Assembly (NCBI RefSeq): GCF_915070105.1
Contig: NZ_CAJZFJ010000019.1
Coordinates: 1 to 35,609 of the forward strand
DNA: 35,609 nt
From: an uncultured Porphyromonas sp.
GTDB taxonomy: Bacteria > Bacteroidota > Bacteroidia > Bacteroidales > Porphyromonadaceae
Direction of reading: 5' to 3'
The position numbers were made by a program, and so were the translations under genes. The notes under the pieces are model-generated. The model saw only the letters and a list, made by a program, of their open reading frames with translations, was not told the DNA's origin and ran no database searches. The number at the start of each line of letters is the position of its first letter. Within the stretch, counting starts at the first letter, position 1. This document shows, one piece after another, positions 9,060 to 17,048 of this stretch.

Positions 9060-9728
9060 CTATATACCCTCTTTCTCCTTGTGCTCTATCTCTGTTGGGT
9101 CAAAGGTCGGTAGCTGTATGTGTAGGGCTACTGCGATCACACGAAGGGTAAAGACAGAGGCTGCTGAGATGAGCTGTACCCACTCAATGGATATAGTCGT
9201 GTATAGCCCGAGGAGCACATAGATGATACCCCCTAGGAAGCATGCCGTTGCATAGAAGTCTGTGCGGAAGATCAGGGGCGTATCATTGATCAAGATATCT
9301 CGGATAAGCCCACCGAAGGAGCCCGTGACTGTACCCATAATGATAGCCACCCACCATGGGTAGCCCGTAGCAAAGGACTTGGCGACACCCACCACGACAA
9401 AGAGACCGAGCCCGATGGCATCGAAGAAGAAGAGGGAGTGATTGAGCCGTACGACTTGCCTACGGAAGACGATGGTGAAGGCCAGGGCCAGCCCCGTGAT
9501 AATGAGATACGAGGGCTGTATGAGCCAGAAGGGCTTTAGGTCAAGGAGGATGTCACGTATCGTACCACCGCCCACTGCTGTTACGAAGCCTACGACGTAG
9601 GCACCGAACCAGTCAAAGCCCTTAGCCGCTGCTAGTCGAATACCACTAATCGCAAAGGCTAATGTCCCTAGATAGTCACACCAGTCTACGAAGCTATTGA
9701 CGTCTACTATATGTGCAAATTTCATCAC
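9060..9728 (-). CDS. TRIC cation channel family protein (UPF0126, YicG-like)
   Basis: A 222-aa membrane protein made of two similar halves (two UPF0126/TRIC repeats). Each half carries the glycine-rich pore motif followed by Arg-Asp: GGGTIRD at 53-59 and GSFGGLIRD at 136-144. About seven transmembrane helices are predicted by eye. Bacterial TRIC members are trimeric monovalent-cation channels; the actual ion here is inferred. It starts 62 nt after panB and would be the last gene of that unit. The start could be either of the two adjacent ATG codons. Confidence 0.88.
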   Translation of the reverse strand: MMKFAHIVDVNSFVDWCDYLGTLAFAISGIRLAAAKGFDWFGAYVVGFVTAVGGGTIRDILLDLKPFWLIQPSYLIITGLALAFTIVFRRQVVRLNHSLFFFDAIGLGLFVVVGVAKSFATGYPWWVAIIMGTVTGSFGGLIRDILINDTPLIFRTDFYATACFLGGIIYVLLGLYTTISIEWVQLISAASVFTLRVIAVALHIQLPTFDPTEIEHKEKEGI

Positions 9729-9790
9729 GCTTACTCTTACTTGATAGGTCTCATCTCTTCATTACCTGTCCTATTGGCTGAACCATAGTG

Positions 9791-10609
9791 CTAGTAGGAC
9801 TCGGCTTCACTAGGGAAGGAATGCTCCTTAACGGCTTGGATATAGTCGGAGACAGCGGCGTTAATTGCTTCGCCGATCCGACCAAAGCGACGGAGGAACT
9901 TCGGGCTGAAGCTATCCTCCATCCCGAGCATGTCCTGCGTGACGAGCACCTGACCATCGACACCACTACCTGCACCGATTCCGATCACGGGGATACGTAG
10001 GATTTGGGCTACACGCTGGGCTAGTGGAGCAGGTACCTTCTCTAGTACGAGGGCAAAGCACCCTGCCTGCTCCAGTCCCTTCGCCTCCTCTAGGAGTCGC
10101 TCAGCGTCTGCCTCCGTACGTCCCTGTAGGCGATAGCCACCGAGCTGGTGTACGGACTGTGGAGTTAGTCCTAGGTGTCCCATGATGGGGATCCCCGAGG
10201 TCGTCAGATGGCGAATGATCGGATAGACAACCTCTCCGCCCTCTAGCTTGAGGGCATCGCACCCAGTTTCCTTCATGATACGTACCGCAGAGCTAATGGC
10301 GGTCTCCTGCGAGATCTGGTAGCTCCCGAAGGGCATATCTACGATCACGAAGGCCTGCTGGACACCTCGGACGACCGAGGCACCATGGTAGATCATCTGA
10401 TCGAGGGTGATGGGTAGGGTAGTGGAGTGGCCTGCCATGACGTTGGCAGCGGAGTCTCCGACGAGTAGGATCTCTACACCATTACGATCTAGTAGTCGTG
10501 CCATAGTGTAGTCGTAGGCGGTGAGCATAGTGATAGGCTCACCCTCTTGTTTCATAGCTTGTAGGCGGAGGGTTGTGATCTTCTTCGTCTCGGGTTTGTG
10601 TTGGGACAC
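9791..10609 (-). CDS. panB: 3-methyl-2-oxobutanoate hydroxymethyltransferase
   Basis: Transfers a hydroxymethyl group from 5,10-methylene-THF to ketoisovalerate, giving ketopantoate, the first step to pantothenate and CoA. Recognised from KKITTLRLQAMKQ, TAYDYTMARLLD, the metal-binding LVGDSAANVMAGH, GHLGLTPQSVHQLGG and IGIGAGSGVDGQVLV. The frame stays open to an ATG at 10675, but the first 14 codons from there lie inside a hairpin (10635-10678). I therefore use the GTG at 10609, giving 272 aa, normal for PanB. Its use of a folate cofactor links it to folP and the cyclo-ligase further along. Function is firm; the start is not. Confidence 0.93.
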   Translation of the reverse strand: MSQHKPETKKITTLRLQAMKQEGEPITMLTAYDYTMARLLDRNGVEILLVGDSAANVMAGHSTTLPITLDQMIYHGASVVRGVQQAFVIVDMPFGSYQISQETAISSAVRIMKETGCDALKLEGGEVVYPIIRHLTTSGIPIMGHLGLTPQSVHQLGGYRLQGRTEADAERLLEEAKGLEQAGCFALVLEKVPAPLAQRVAQILRIPVIGIGAGSGVDGQVLVTQDMLGMEDSFSPKFLRRFGRIGEAINAAVSDYIQAVKEHSFPSEAESY

Positions 10610-10634
10610 TGTTCTCTCTAATTTGAATAGTAAG

Positions 10635-10678
10635 GACACGCCACACCCAGCCCGATCAGGGGCAGAGTGTGGCATGTC
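10635..10678 (-). terminator. Hairpin between guaA and panB (terminator or attenuator)
   Basis: Arms GACACGCCACAC (10635-10646) and GTGTGGCATGTC (10667-10678) pair with one mismatch that is a G-U-compatible change on one strand; an inner CCC/GGG pairing strengthens it. Read on the minus strand it lies 51 nt after the guaA stop. There is no clear T-tract after it, so partial termination or attenuation ahead of panB is possible. Confidence 0.5.
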
Positions 10679-10728
10679 GGTATAGGGTTATTTAGATGAT
10701 ATAGTGCACGGCGATGTGGCGGGTAGGC

Positions 10729-12249
10729 TTACTCCCACTCTATCGTGCTGGGGGGCTTGGAGGAGATGTCGTAGACGACACGATTTACTCCACGAACCTT
10801 GTTGATGATCTCGTTAGAGACCTTAGCTAGAAACTCATAGGGTAGGTGTGCCCAGTCTGCGCTCATCGCATCTGTGCTCGTGACGGCACGTAGGGCGATC
10901 GTGTACTCGTAGGTACGCTCATCACCCATCACACCTACAGAGCGGATGGGGAGTAGGATCGCTCCGGCCTGCCAGACTTGGTCATAGAGACCTGTCTCAC
11001 GTAGCATGGCCATGTAGATCTCATCTGCATTCTGCAGGATCTCGATCTTCTCTGCGGTGATCTCCCCGAGGATGCGTATACCGAGGCCTGGGCCTGGGAA
11101 GGGCTGACGCTTGATCAGTCGCTCCTGCATACCCATCTCTAGGCCTACACGGCGTACCTCGTCCTTAAAGAGTAGACGCAGGGGCTCGACGAGCTTCAGC
11201 TGCATGCGTTCAGGCAGACCTCCTACGTTGTGGTGGCTCTTGATCACGGTACCCGTGATGCTTAGGCTCTCGATGACATCTGGGTAGATCGTCCCTTGGC
11301 CGAGCCACTTGATCCCCTGGAGCTTCTTTGCCTCTTCGTCAAAGACCTCGATGAAGCCTCGGCCGATGATCTTGCGCTTCTCCTCAGGATCGGTGACCCC
11401 TTGTAGAGCGGTTAGGAACTTGGCACGAGCATCTACACCGATGACGTTTAGCCCGAGGTGCTCGTAGTCTCTTAGGACGTTGGTGAACTCATTCTTGCGC
11501 AGGAGCCCGTGATCGACGAAGATACAGGTGAGGTTCTTGCCGATAGCCTTGTGTAGGAGTACTGCTGTGACGGAGGAGTCTACACCGCCTGATAGGGCGA
11601 GGATGACCTTGTCATCTCCTAGCTGCTCTCTCAGCTGCTGGATGGTATGCTCTACGAAGGAGGCTGGAGTCCAGTTGCCACGGATGCCCGTGATGCTTAG
11701 GAAGTTGCCTAGGAGCTTGAGTCCCTCCTCCGTATGGAAGGCTTCGGGGTGGAACTGTACCCCCCAGGTCTGCTCGCCATCGATACGGAAGGCGGCAGCT
11801 GCTACATCCTCCGTGCTAGCTATGATACGGAAGCCCTTGGGGAGCTCTGTGATCGTGTCGCCGTGGGACATCCATACGGTTGTCCCTTGGGTGATCCCCT
11901 TCATCAGAGGGTCGTTAGCATGGTGGATCGAGAGGTGTGCACGCCCGTACTCACGGCTGTCGCATGGCTCTACCTTGCCTCCAGCCTGATGGACGATGCT
12001 CTGTGCCCCGTAGCAGATCCCCAGTAGAGGGCGCTTCCCACGGAGCTCCTGTAGCTCTATTCGGAAGGCCTGACTATCATAGACCGAGTAGGGGCTCCCC
12101 GAGAGGATAATGCCTGCTATGCCTGTGAGATCTTGGGGGAGCTTGTTGTAGGGGACGATCTCGCAATATGTATTGAGCTCACGAAGTCTTCGACCGATGA
12201 GCTGGGTCGTCTGCGAACCAAAGTCAAGGATGAGAATTTTCTCCTGCAT
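10729..12249 (-). CDS. guaA: GMP synthase (glutamine-hydrolysing)
   Basis: Converts XMP to GMP using ATP and glutamine. The 506-aa protein has a class I glutamine amidotransferase domain (about 1-190) with nucleophile motif LLGICYGAQS and a later FHPE. The ATP pyrophosphatase domain follows, with LSGGVDSSV, and then the dimerisation domain ending in the family's PPSTIEWE. The frame is open to an ATG at 12366, but homologues begin at MQEKILILDFGSQ, and a TATCTTTG promoter box lies 29 bp upstream of that codon, so 12249 is the start. panB follows after a hairpin. Confidence 0.97.
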   Translation of the reverse strand: MQEKILILDFGSQTTQLIGRRLRELNTYCEIVPYNKLPQDLTGIAGIILSGSPYSVYDSQAFRIELQELRGKRPLLGICYGAQSIVHQAGGKVEPCDSREYGRAHLSIHHANDPLMKGITQGTTVWMSHGDTITELPKGFRIIASTEDVAAAAFRIDGEQTWGVQFHPEAFHTEEGLKLLGNFLSITGIRGNWTPASFVEHTIQQLREQLGDDKVILALSGGVDSSVTAVLLHKAIGKNLTCIFVDHGLLRKNEFTNVLRDYEHLGLNVIGVDARAKFLTALQGVTDPEEKRKIIGRGFIEVFDEEAKKLQGIKWLGQGTIYPDVIESLSITGTVIKSHHNVGGLPERMQLKLVEPLRLLFKDEVRRVGLEMGMQERLIKRQPFPGPGLGIRILGEITAEKIEILQNADEIYMAMLRETGLYDQVWQAGAILLPIRSVGVMGDERTYEYTIALRAVTSTDAMSADWAHLPYEFLAKVSNEIINKVRGVNRVVYDISSKPPSTIEWE

Positions 12250-12277
12250 ATCTAACCAATTAGTACGAGTTGTGTCG

Positions 12278-12285
12278 CAAAGATA
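12278..12285 (-). promoter_or_regulatory. -7 box of the guaA promoter
   Basis: Read on the minus strand this is TATCTTTG, a perfect fit to the Bacteroidota TAnnTTTG box, ending 29 bp before the guaA ATG. I do not see a clear TTG at the -33 position. Confidence 0.5.
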
Positions 12286-12674
12286 CGAATTACCTTGATA
12301 CCCCGTCCCCCTAGATTCTTCCCTCTCAACCTCAGACTTGGCATATATGCACTCATGATCATACATAGACGACTAGGACGATCATGATATGTCCTCATCT
12401 CCCAGCTTGTCGAGAGCGTCTTCGCCTGACGCACGTGATGGAGGCATTCCTTATAGGAGTGCATGGAGTCATAGCTGTATTGAGGCGGTAGGCCTCTTGA
12501 TATATCTTGACGACAGAGTACAACTAGGTATGCTGTCCCATACTGACCCTCCTCATATAGATCTCTTTGGGTGGAGTCGGATATCCTATTGGAGGTGGGC
12601 GAGGGATGCCGATTGTTAGGGTCGGATGGCGGGGAGACTGCTGGACTATCCTAGCCTCGGAGCAGGGCTGGCAC
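12286..12674. other. Intergenic region with no supported gene
   Basis: Short frames here lack family resemblance and are probably chance. A TCATGATCAT-like palindrome at about 12353-12362 and a related GATCATGAT at about 12380-12388 are the only structure I see. The region separates the divergent guaA and fucosidase units, and the palindromic repeat element begins at its right edge. Confidence 0.4.
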
Positions 12675-12985
12675 TTGAAGCTACTAGAGCGTGAGGGCTA
12701 GGTAGCCTAGGGGTATGCGCTTAGATGGAAGTATCTGTGCCACAGGTGTCGGTTTACTCTACATAGACCTACTATCTAGGAGCGAAAAGTGTACACACGT
12801 GTATACCATAGTGTACACGTGTGTACACTGTTGTATACCCACGTGTACACAACCTCGCTCTAAGTATGTCCTCTATAGGGCTCGCTCGTAAGTAGGCATC
12901 ACGGGAGTAACCTCTAGGTACTCAGTGGTATGACCAAGGCTCCTCGGAGCATTAAGCTAATGCCCTCAGAGTGCCAAGGAGTGGT
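12675..12985. repeat. Dispersed palindromic intergenic element, copy A
   Basis: First of three related copies, all in the same orientation. The core holds three 18-bp dyads at 12789-12806, 12811-12828 and 12833-12850, exactly 22 bp apart; each consists of two 8-bp GTRTAYAC-type palindromes 10 bp apart. The third dyad begins with the variant GTATACCC, as in copy B. It is followed at 12851 by AACCTCGCTCTAAGTATG and TCCTCTATAGGGCTCG. Upstream, GTGAGGGCTAGG and GTATCTGTGCCACAGGTGT match the other copies loosely. Downstream similarity runs to about 12985 with gaps. No coding potential. Outer boundaries are approximate. Confidence 0.8.
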
Positions 12986-13120
12986 GAGTACCAACCCAAA
13001 TCATGTGTAGGCTCTCCTGCCTCGGAGGGTCTCCCATTTGGGATGTATACTATTATGGTATATGGAAATTCTCTATCTTCGTGGCGTATAATTTATAAGT
13101 GTTACATACTCTCAGTTACG

Positions 13121-15193
13121 ATGAAGCAACCACTTCTCCTAGCCCTAGGGCTCTGCGCAAGCGTGGCTCTAGGACAAGGGCTCTCGGCTCAGTCTCCTGC
13201 GCCTAAGCCCGTCTATCCCGTCCCTACTCAGGCGCAGATCGACTGGCAACGCCTAGAGACCTATGCCTTCATACACTTTGGGCTCAATACCTTCAATGAC
13301 CTAGAGTGGGGCTATGGCAATACCCCTGCCAAGACCTTCGCTCCGCCTGTGCTCGATGTCGAGCAGTGGGTCACGACCCTCAAGCGTGCGGGCATGAAGG
13401 GGATCATCCTCACCGCTAAGCACCACGATGGATTCTGTCTCTGGCCCACCAAGACCACCGAGTATTCGGTGAAGAACAGCCCATGGAAGGGCGGTAAGGG
13501 CGACCTCGTTAAGGATCTGAGTGAGGCCTGCCGTAGACATGGGCTACACTTCGGTATCTACCTATCCCCTTGGGATCGAAATAATGCCAACTACGGCTTC
13601 CCCGAGTATCAGAAGACCTTCCACGAACAGATCCGTGAGCTCACGACGAACTATGGGGAGCTCTTCGAGTACTGGTTCGATGGAGCCAATGGTGGTACGG
13701 GCTGGTATGGTGGTGCAGACTCTGCCCGAAAGATCGACCCGCTCACCTACTACGACTATGAGGGGGCAACGAAGATGCTGCTGCGCAACAACCCCAACAT
13801 CATGATCTTCGGTGGGACGACACATACCATCCGCTGGATCGGCAATGAGCGTGGATGGGCTGGTGAGACCAACTGGGCTATGTATGATGAGTCTAAGCAG
13901 AAGCACTATACCCAGGCTCAGTGGGGTATGGAGGATGCTAGCCACTGGCTACCAGGTGAGGTGGATGTGAGCATTCGCCCAGGGTGGTTCTACCATCACC
14001 GTGAGGACCATCAGGTGCGCTCGGTCGCCAACCTCGTGAATATCTACTACGAGAGTGTCGGACGCAATGCCAACCTCCTGCTGAACTGTCCGATTAACCT
14101 CGATGGGAAGATTCCCGCCGTGGACTCTGCTCGTCTGATCGCTTGGCATGACCATATCAAGGCATCCTTCCGAGATAATAAACTTCGCAAGGCCACAGCT
14201 CGAGCCTCTGCTACTCGTCCTGGACGTAGCTTCCAGCCTCGTAATGTCAATGATGGTACCCCCGACACCTACTGGGCTGCTCCTGATGGCGAGAAGACGG
14301 CCAGCATTACGCTAACCCTCCCCCGAGAAGAGCTTATCAATAATGTAGCTCTACAGGAGTACATTGCCCTTGGGCAGCGAGTACGTAGCTTTGCCCTAGA
14401 GGTCGCTGGTCGTGATGGCAACTTCCGTCCCATCGAGACTAAGGATAGCTTGACGACCATCGGATATAAGCGTCTTATCCGCTTCGAGGCTGTGAAGGTT
14501 AAGGCTCTTCGCCTAACCATCACGGATGCTCGTGGCCCTGTGTGCCTCGCAGAGGTAGCAGCCTATCTAGCCCCAGAGGTCCTAGAGGCTCCTCGTATCC
14601 GCCGTGACAGCAGAGACAGTGTCTACATCACGACCACAGCACGTAATGCCCACATCGAGTATCAGCTGGTGCCCCGCAACGTCGGTGCTACTCATAACCT
14701 CTGGAAGCGCTACACTGCCCCCTTCTATCTGCCCGATGACTTCACGACCATCCATGCTCGTGTCTCTAGTGCTAGCAATAAGGACAAGGCTCAGGCTACC
14801 TACAGCGTAGGGTATTCTCTCTCCAAGGTGAAGACCCCAGAGCTCGCTGACGATCTACGTACAAAGCTCTTCGATGGCAACGGCTATTCTACGGTCACCC
14901 TCCCTCGTGGGGTACGTGCTCTCACACTGGAGCTGGATCAGCCTAGGAGAATCTGTTCACTTACCTACACCCCCTCTCAGCAGCGAGATGCACGTGGGCA
15001 TATCCAGCGCTACAAGCTATATGTCGATGATCAGGAAGTGGCAGAGGGTGAGCTCGCAAACATCAAGCACAACCCTATCCCTGTCTCCCTTGAGCTCAAG
15101 ACGCCAGTCGAAGGACGCACTATTCGCCTAGTCGTCACCAAGACTGTAGACGATGTACCCGAGGTGACGATCGGTGACCTAAGCATCTACTAA
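13121..15193 (+). CDS. Secreted GH29 alpha-L-fucosidase
   Basis: Cleaves terminal alpha-L-fucose from glycans. The 690-aa product starts with a signal peptide (MKQPLLLALGL..., cleavage near residue 24). The GH29 barrel (about 30-370) includes FIHFGLNTFND, ILTAKHHDGFCLWPT and the nucleophile D187 in YWFDGA. An F5/8-type C (CBM32-like) domain follows (about 385-490), then a chitobiase C-terminal-like segment and a last beta domain. The frame is open 50 codons upstream to 12971, but the signal peptide fixes the start at 13121. The added F5/8 domain suggests the GH29-B type that prefers alpha-1,3/1,4 linkages (inference). Its stop overlaps the next start by one base. Confidence 0.93.
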   Translation: MKQPLLLALGLCASVALGQGLSAQSPAPKPVYPVPTQAQIDWQRLETYAFIHFGLNTFNDLEWGYGNTPAKTFAPPVLDVEQWVTTLKRAGMKGIILTAKHHDGFCLWPTKTTEYSVKNSPWKGGKGDLVKDLSEACRRHGLHFGIYLSPWDRNNANYGFPEYQKTFHEQIRELTTNYGELFEYWFDGANGGTGWYGGADSARKIDPLTYYDYEGATKMLLRNNPNIMIFGGTTHTIRWIGNERGWAGETNWAMYDESKQKHYTQAQWGMEDASHWLPGEVDVSIRPGWFYHHREDHQVRSVANLVNIYYESVGRNANLLLNCPINLDGKIPAVDSARLIAWHDHIKASFRDNKLRKATARASATRPGRSFQPRNVNDGTPDTYWAAPDGEKTASITLTLPREELINNVALQEYIALGQRVRSFALEVAGRDGNFRPIETKDSLTTIGYKRLIRFEAVKVKALRLTITDARGPVCLAEVAAYLAPEVLEAPRIRRDSRDSVYITTTARNAHIEYQLVPRNVGATHNLWKRYTAPFYLPDDFTTIHARVSSASNKDKAQATYSVGYSLSKVKTPELADDLRTKLFDGNGYSTVTLPRGVRALTLELDQPRRICSLTYTPSQQRDARGHIQRYKLYVDDQEVAEGELANIKHNPIPVSLELKTPVEGRTIRLVVTKTVDDVPEVTIGDLSIY

Positions 15194-15699
15194 TGAGCGT
15201 CACGAATCCCACCCCAAATGTCGAGGCCACGAGACCGATACGTATCCTCTTCGTGTGTCTTGGTAATATCTGTCGAAGCCCTTCGGCAGAGGGTGTCTTC
15301 CGTCACTATGTCTCAGAGCAAGGAGCATGTGACCGCTACGACATCGATTCGGCAGGGCTCATCGCACACCATGAGGGCGAGCTCCCTGATGGTCGTATGC
15401 GAGCCCATGCCGCACGACGTGGCTACGAACTCGTCTCTCGCTCACGCCCGATTACCTATGAGGACTTCTTCTACTATGACTATATCATAGGTATGGACAG
15501 TGCGAATAGGGAGCGTCTGCTAGACCTAGCCCCCACCGCTGAGACTGCTCAGAAGGTCTCCCTGCTGACAGACTGGGCTGATGATGCCCCCAAGGACCAT
15601 ATCCCTGATCCTTACTATGGAGGGGCAGAGGGCTTCGAGCACGTTCTGGATCTCATAGAGCTCTGTGTACCTCAGCTCTATAGAAAGACGATCTCTTAG
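15193..15699 (+). CDS. Low-molecular-weight protein-tyrosine phosphatase
   Basis: Dephosphorylates phosphotyrosine on proteins, or is repurposed in the arsenate reductase branch of the fold. The 168-aa protein has the P-loop FVCLGNICRS with C22-X5-R28 and the general acid in DPYYGG (D139). A short 15-residue N-terminal tail precedes the core. TAATG overlap with the fucosidase stop points to translational coupling, although one product is secreted and the other cytoplasmic. In other bacteria such phosphatases pair with tyrosine kinases in capsule control; no such kinase is in view. Confidence 0.92.
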   Translation: MSVTNPTPNVEATRPIRILFVCLGNICRSPSAEGVFRHYVSEQGACDRYDIDSAGLIAHHEGELPDGRMRAHAARRGYELVSRSRPITYEDFFYYDYIIGMDSANRERLLDLAPTAETAQKVSLLTDWADDAPKDHIPDPYYGGAEGFEHVLDLIELCVPQLYRKTIS

Positions 15700-15717
15700 A
15701 CGAGTCTCAGTTCACTC

Positions 15718-15768
15718 AATAGTTAAAGGGTGGATGGTGCTTCATGCACCATCCACCCTTTAACTATT
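15718..15768. terminator. Perfect bidirectional terminator hairpin
   Basis: Arms at 15718-15740 and 15746-15768 pair perfectly over 23 bp (core GTTAAAGGGTGGATGGTGC) around a 5-nt loop, with A/T at the stem base. It lies 19 nt after the phosphatase stop and about 120 nt beyond the minus-strand holB stop, so it can stop both convergent units. Confidence 0.88.
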
Positions 15769-15888
15769 TCTGTACTATGCTCTCTACCGCCTTCTCGTTT
15801 CTCGCTCTCTAGATCTTCGCTTCCCCGAGGCTATACGGGAAGAAGAGGTTTGCTAGGAATAGGGTGGTGAGGGGAAGTGCTCGTGAGC

Positions 15889-17040
15889 TTAGCGTATCTT
15901 CATGCGCTTGTAGCTTGAGGCGAGCTTTGCCGTTAGGCGCAGAATGAGGTCAAAGAAGACCATCTTGCTATTGACATTTTGGGCGATGTGGCGACGTGCT
16001 AGGTCTAGCTCCTCCTCCACAGCACGTACGACATGCCCCGTGATACAGCTACGTAGATAGCTGGCAATGCTGGTCTCTTTGGGGGTGAGGTAGTTGAGCT
16101 TGGGCAGGTCGAGGTTGAAGAGGTAGAACTCTCGGAACATACGTGCCAGGTACTCCAGCAGAGCCTGTTGCTCGTCACGGCTTAGTGAGGCAAGGTCGTC
16201 TGCCAGTATCTTCATCTCGATGGGCTGGGCATTGACCGTAGCACGTAGGACACGCTGTAGGTGTCGCTCTAGTATGGCCTGCTGCTCACTCTCGCCTCTG
16301 AAGGTATCTAGTGCCACACGATAGTTTCCCTCACTGAGATGAGCTGCGAGGGTGGCATCAGCGCCCTCTCTCCCCCCATCGGGAAGGCTTAGTAGGGCGG
16401 CCTCGATCTCCATAGGAGCTAGAGGGCGTAGGCGTACTGTCTGCATACGGCTACGTAGCGTACCTAGTACAGCCTCCTCCTCCATAGTGACCATCAGAAT
16501 GACTGTACGCTGCGGTGGTTCTTCGACGAGCTTGAGGAGCTTATTGCCTAGAGCCTCTTGCATTCGCTCGGGGAGCCATATCATGAGGATACGATAGCCA
16601 GACCCAGCCATGTGGTAGCTGAAGTGCTGCTGGATCACCTCTCCCTCTCGTGCGAAGATAGAGGCCTTCTTGCCATCTCCTCCGAGTAGGGAGAGCCATT
16701 CTTCGTATCTGATGTAGGGACCTCGTGCCAGTAGGGAACGCCACTCGGGAAGCGTATCCTCGGAGAGGTTCTTACCCGAGGCATTGACTATGGGAAAGAG
16801 GTAGAAGAGGTCTTGCTCGGCAAACGTATCATACCGCTTACACGAAGGGCAGTGCCCACAAGCGTCATGCTCGCCTCTATCTGTACAGTTGAGGTAGCGT
16901 GCATAGGCATAGGCTAGCCCTAGAGCTCCCTCACCATCACGCCCTACGAAGAGCTGTGCGTGTGGGACTATCCCCTGCTTGACAGAGGAGATGAGCTCGG
17001 CCTTGGCTAGGTCTTGTCCGATGATGTCGTGGAAGTACAT
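15889..17040 (-). CDS. holB: DNA polymerase III subunit delta'-like protein
   Basis: Part of the clamp-loader complex that places the sliding clamp on DNA. The 383-aa protein begins FHDIIGQDLAKAELISSV, typical for delta'/gamma. It has a degenerate P-loop (GRDGEGALGLA, 33-43, no Lys-Ser/Thr), as expected of delta', and a zinc-binding set C52, C61, C64, C67. The segment KLLKLVEEPPQRTVILMVT matches the conserved LLKxLEEPP motif. It starts 8 nt after the amidotransferase gene and is the last gene of the long minus-strand unit. Confidence 0.88.
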   Translation of the reverse strand: MYFHDIIGQDLAKAELISSVKQGIVPHAQLFVGRDGEGALGLAYAYARYLNCTDRGEHDACGHCPSCKRYDTFAEQDLFYLFPIVNASGKNLSEDTLPEWRSLLARGPYIRYEEWLSLLGGDGKKASIFAREGEVIQQHFSYHMAGSGYRILMIWLPERMQEALGNKLLKLVEEPPQRTVILMVTMEEEAVLGTLRSRMQTVRLRPLAPMEIEAALLSLPDGGREGADATLAAHLSEGNYRVALDTFRGESEQQAILERHLQRVLRATVNAQPIEMKILADDLASLSRDEQQALLEYLARMFREFYLFNLDLPKLNYLTPKETSIASYLRSCITGHVVRAVEEELDLARRHIAQNVNSKMVFFDLILRLTAKLASSYKRMKIR

Positions 17041-17048
17041 ACCCTATT

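Noticed and set aside
12250..12366. 39-codon N-terminal extension of GuaA
   Set aside because: The guaA -7 box lies inside it and homologues begin at MQEKILILDFG.
12389..12619. 76-aa plus-strand frame between guaA and the fucosidase gene
   Set aside because: No recognisable domain, no promoter box, no conserved neighbour; probably random open frame in GC-rich intergenic DNA.
12789..12850. Palindrome arrays as CRISPR
   Set aside because: The period is 22 bp with 4-bp linkers, far too short for repeat-spacer units, and no cas genes are near.
12971..13120. 50-codon N-terminal extension of the fucosidase
   Set aside because: It precedes a clear signal peptide start (MKQPLLL) and overlaps the end of repeat copy A.
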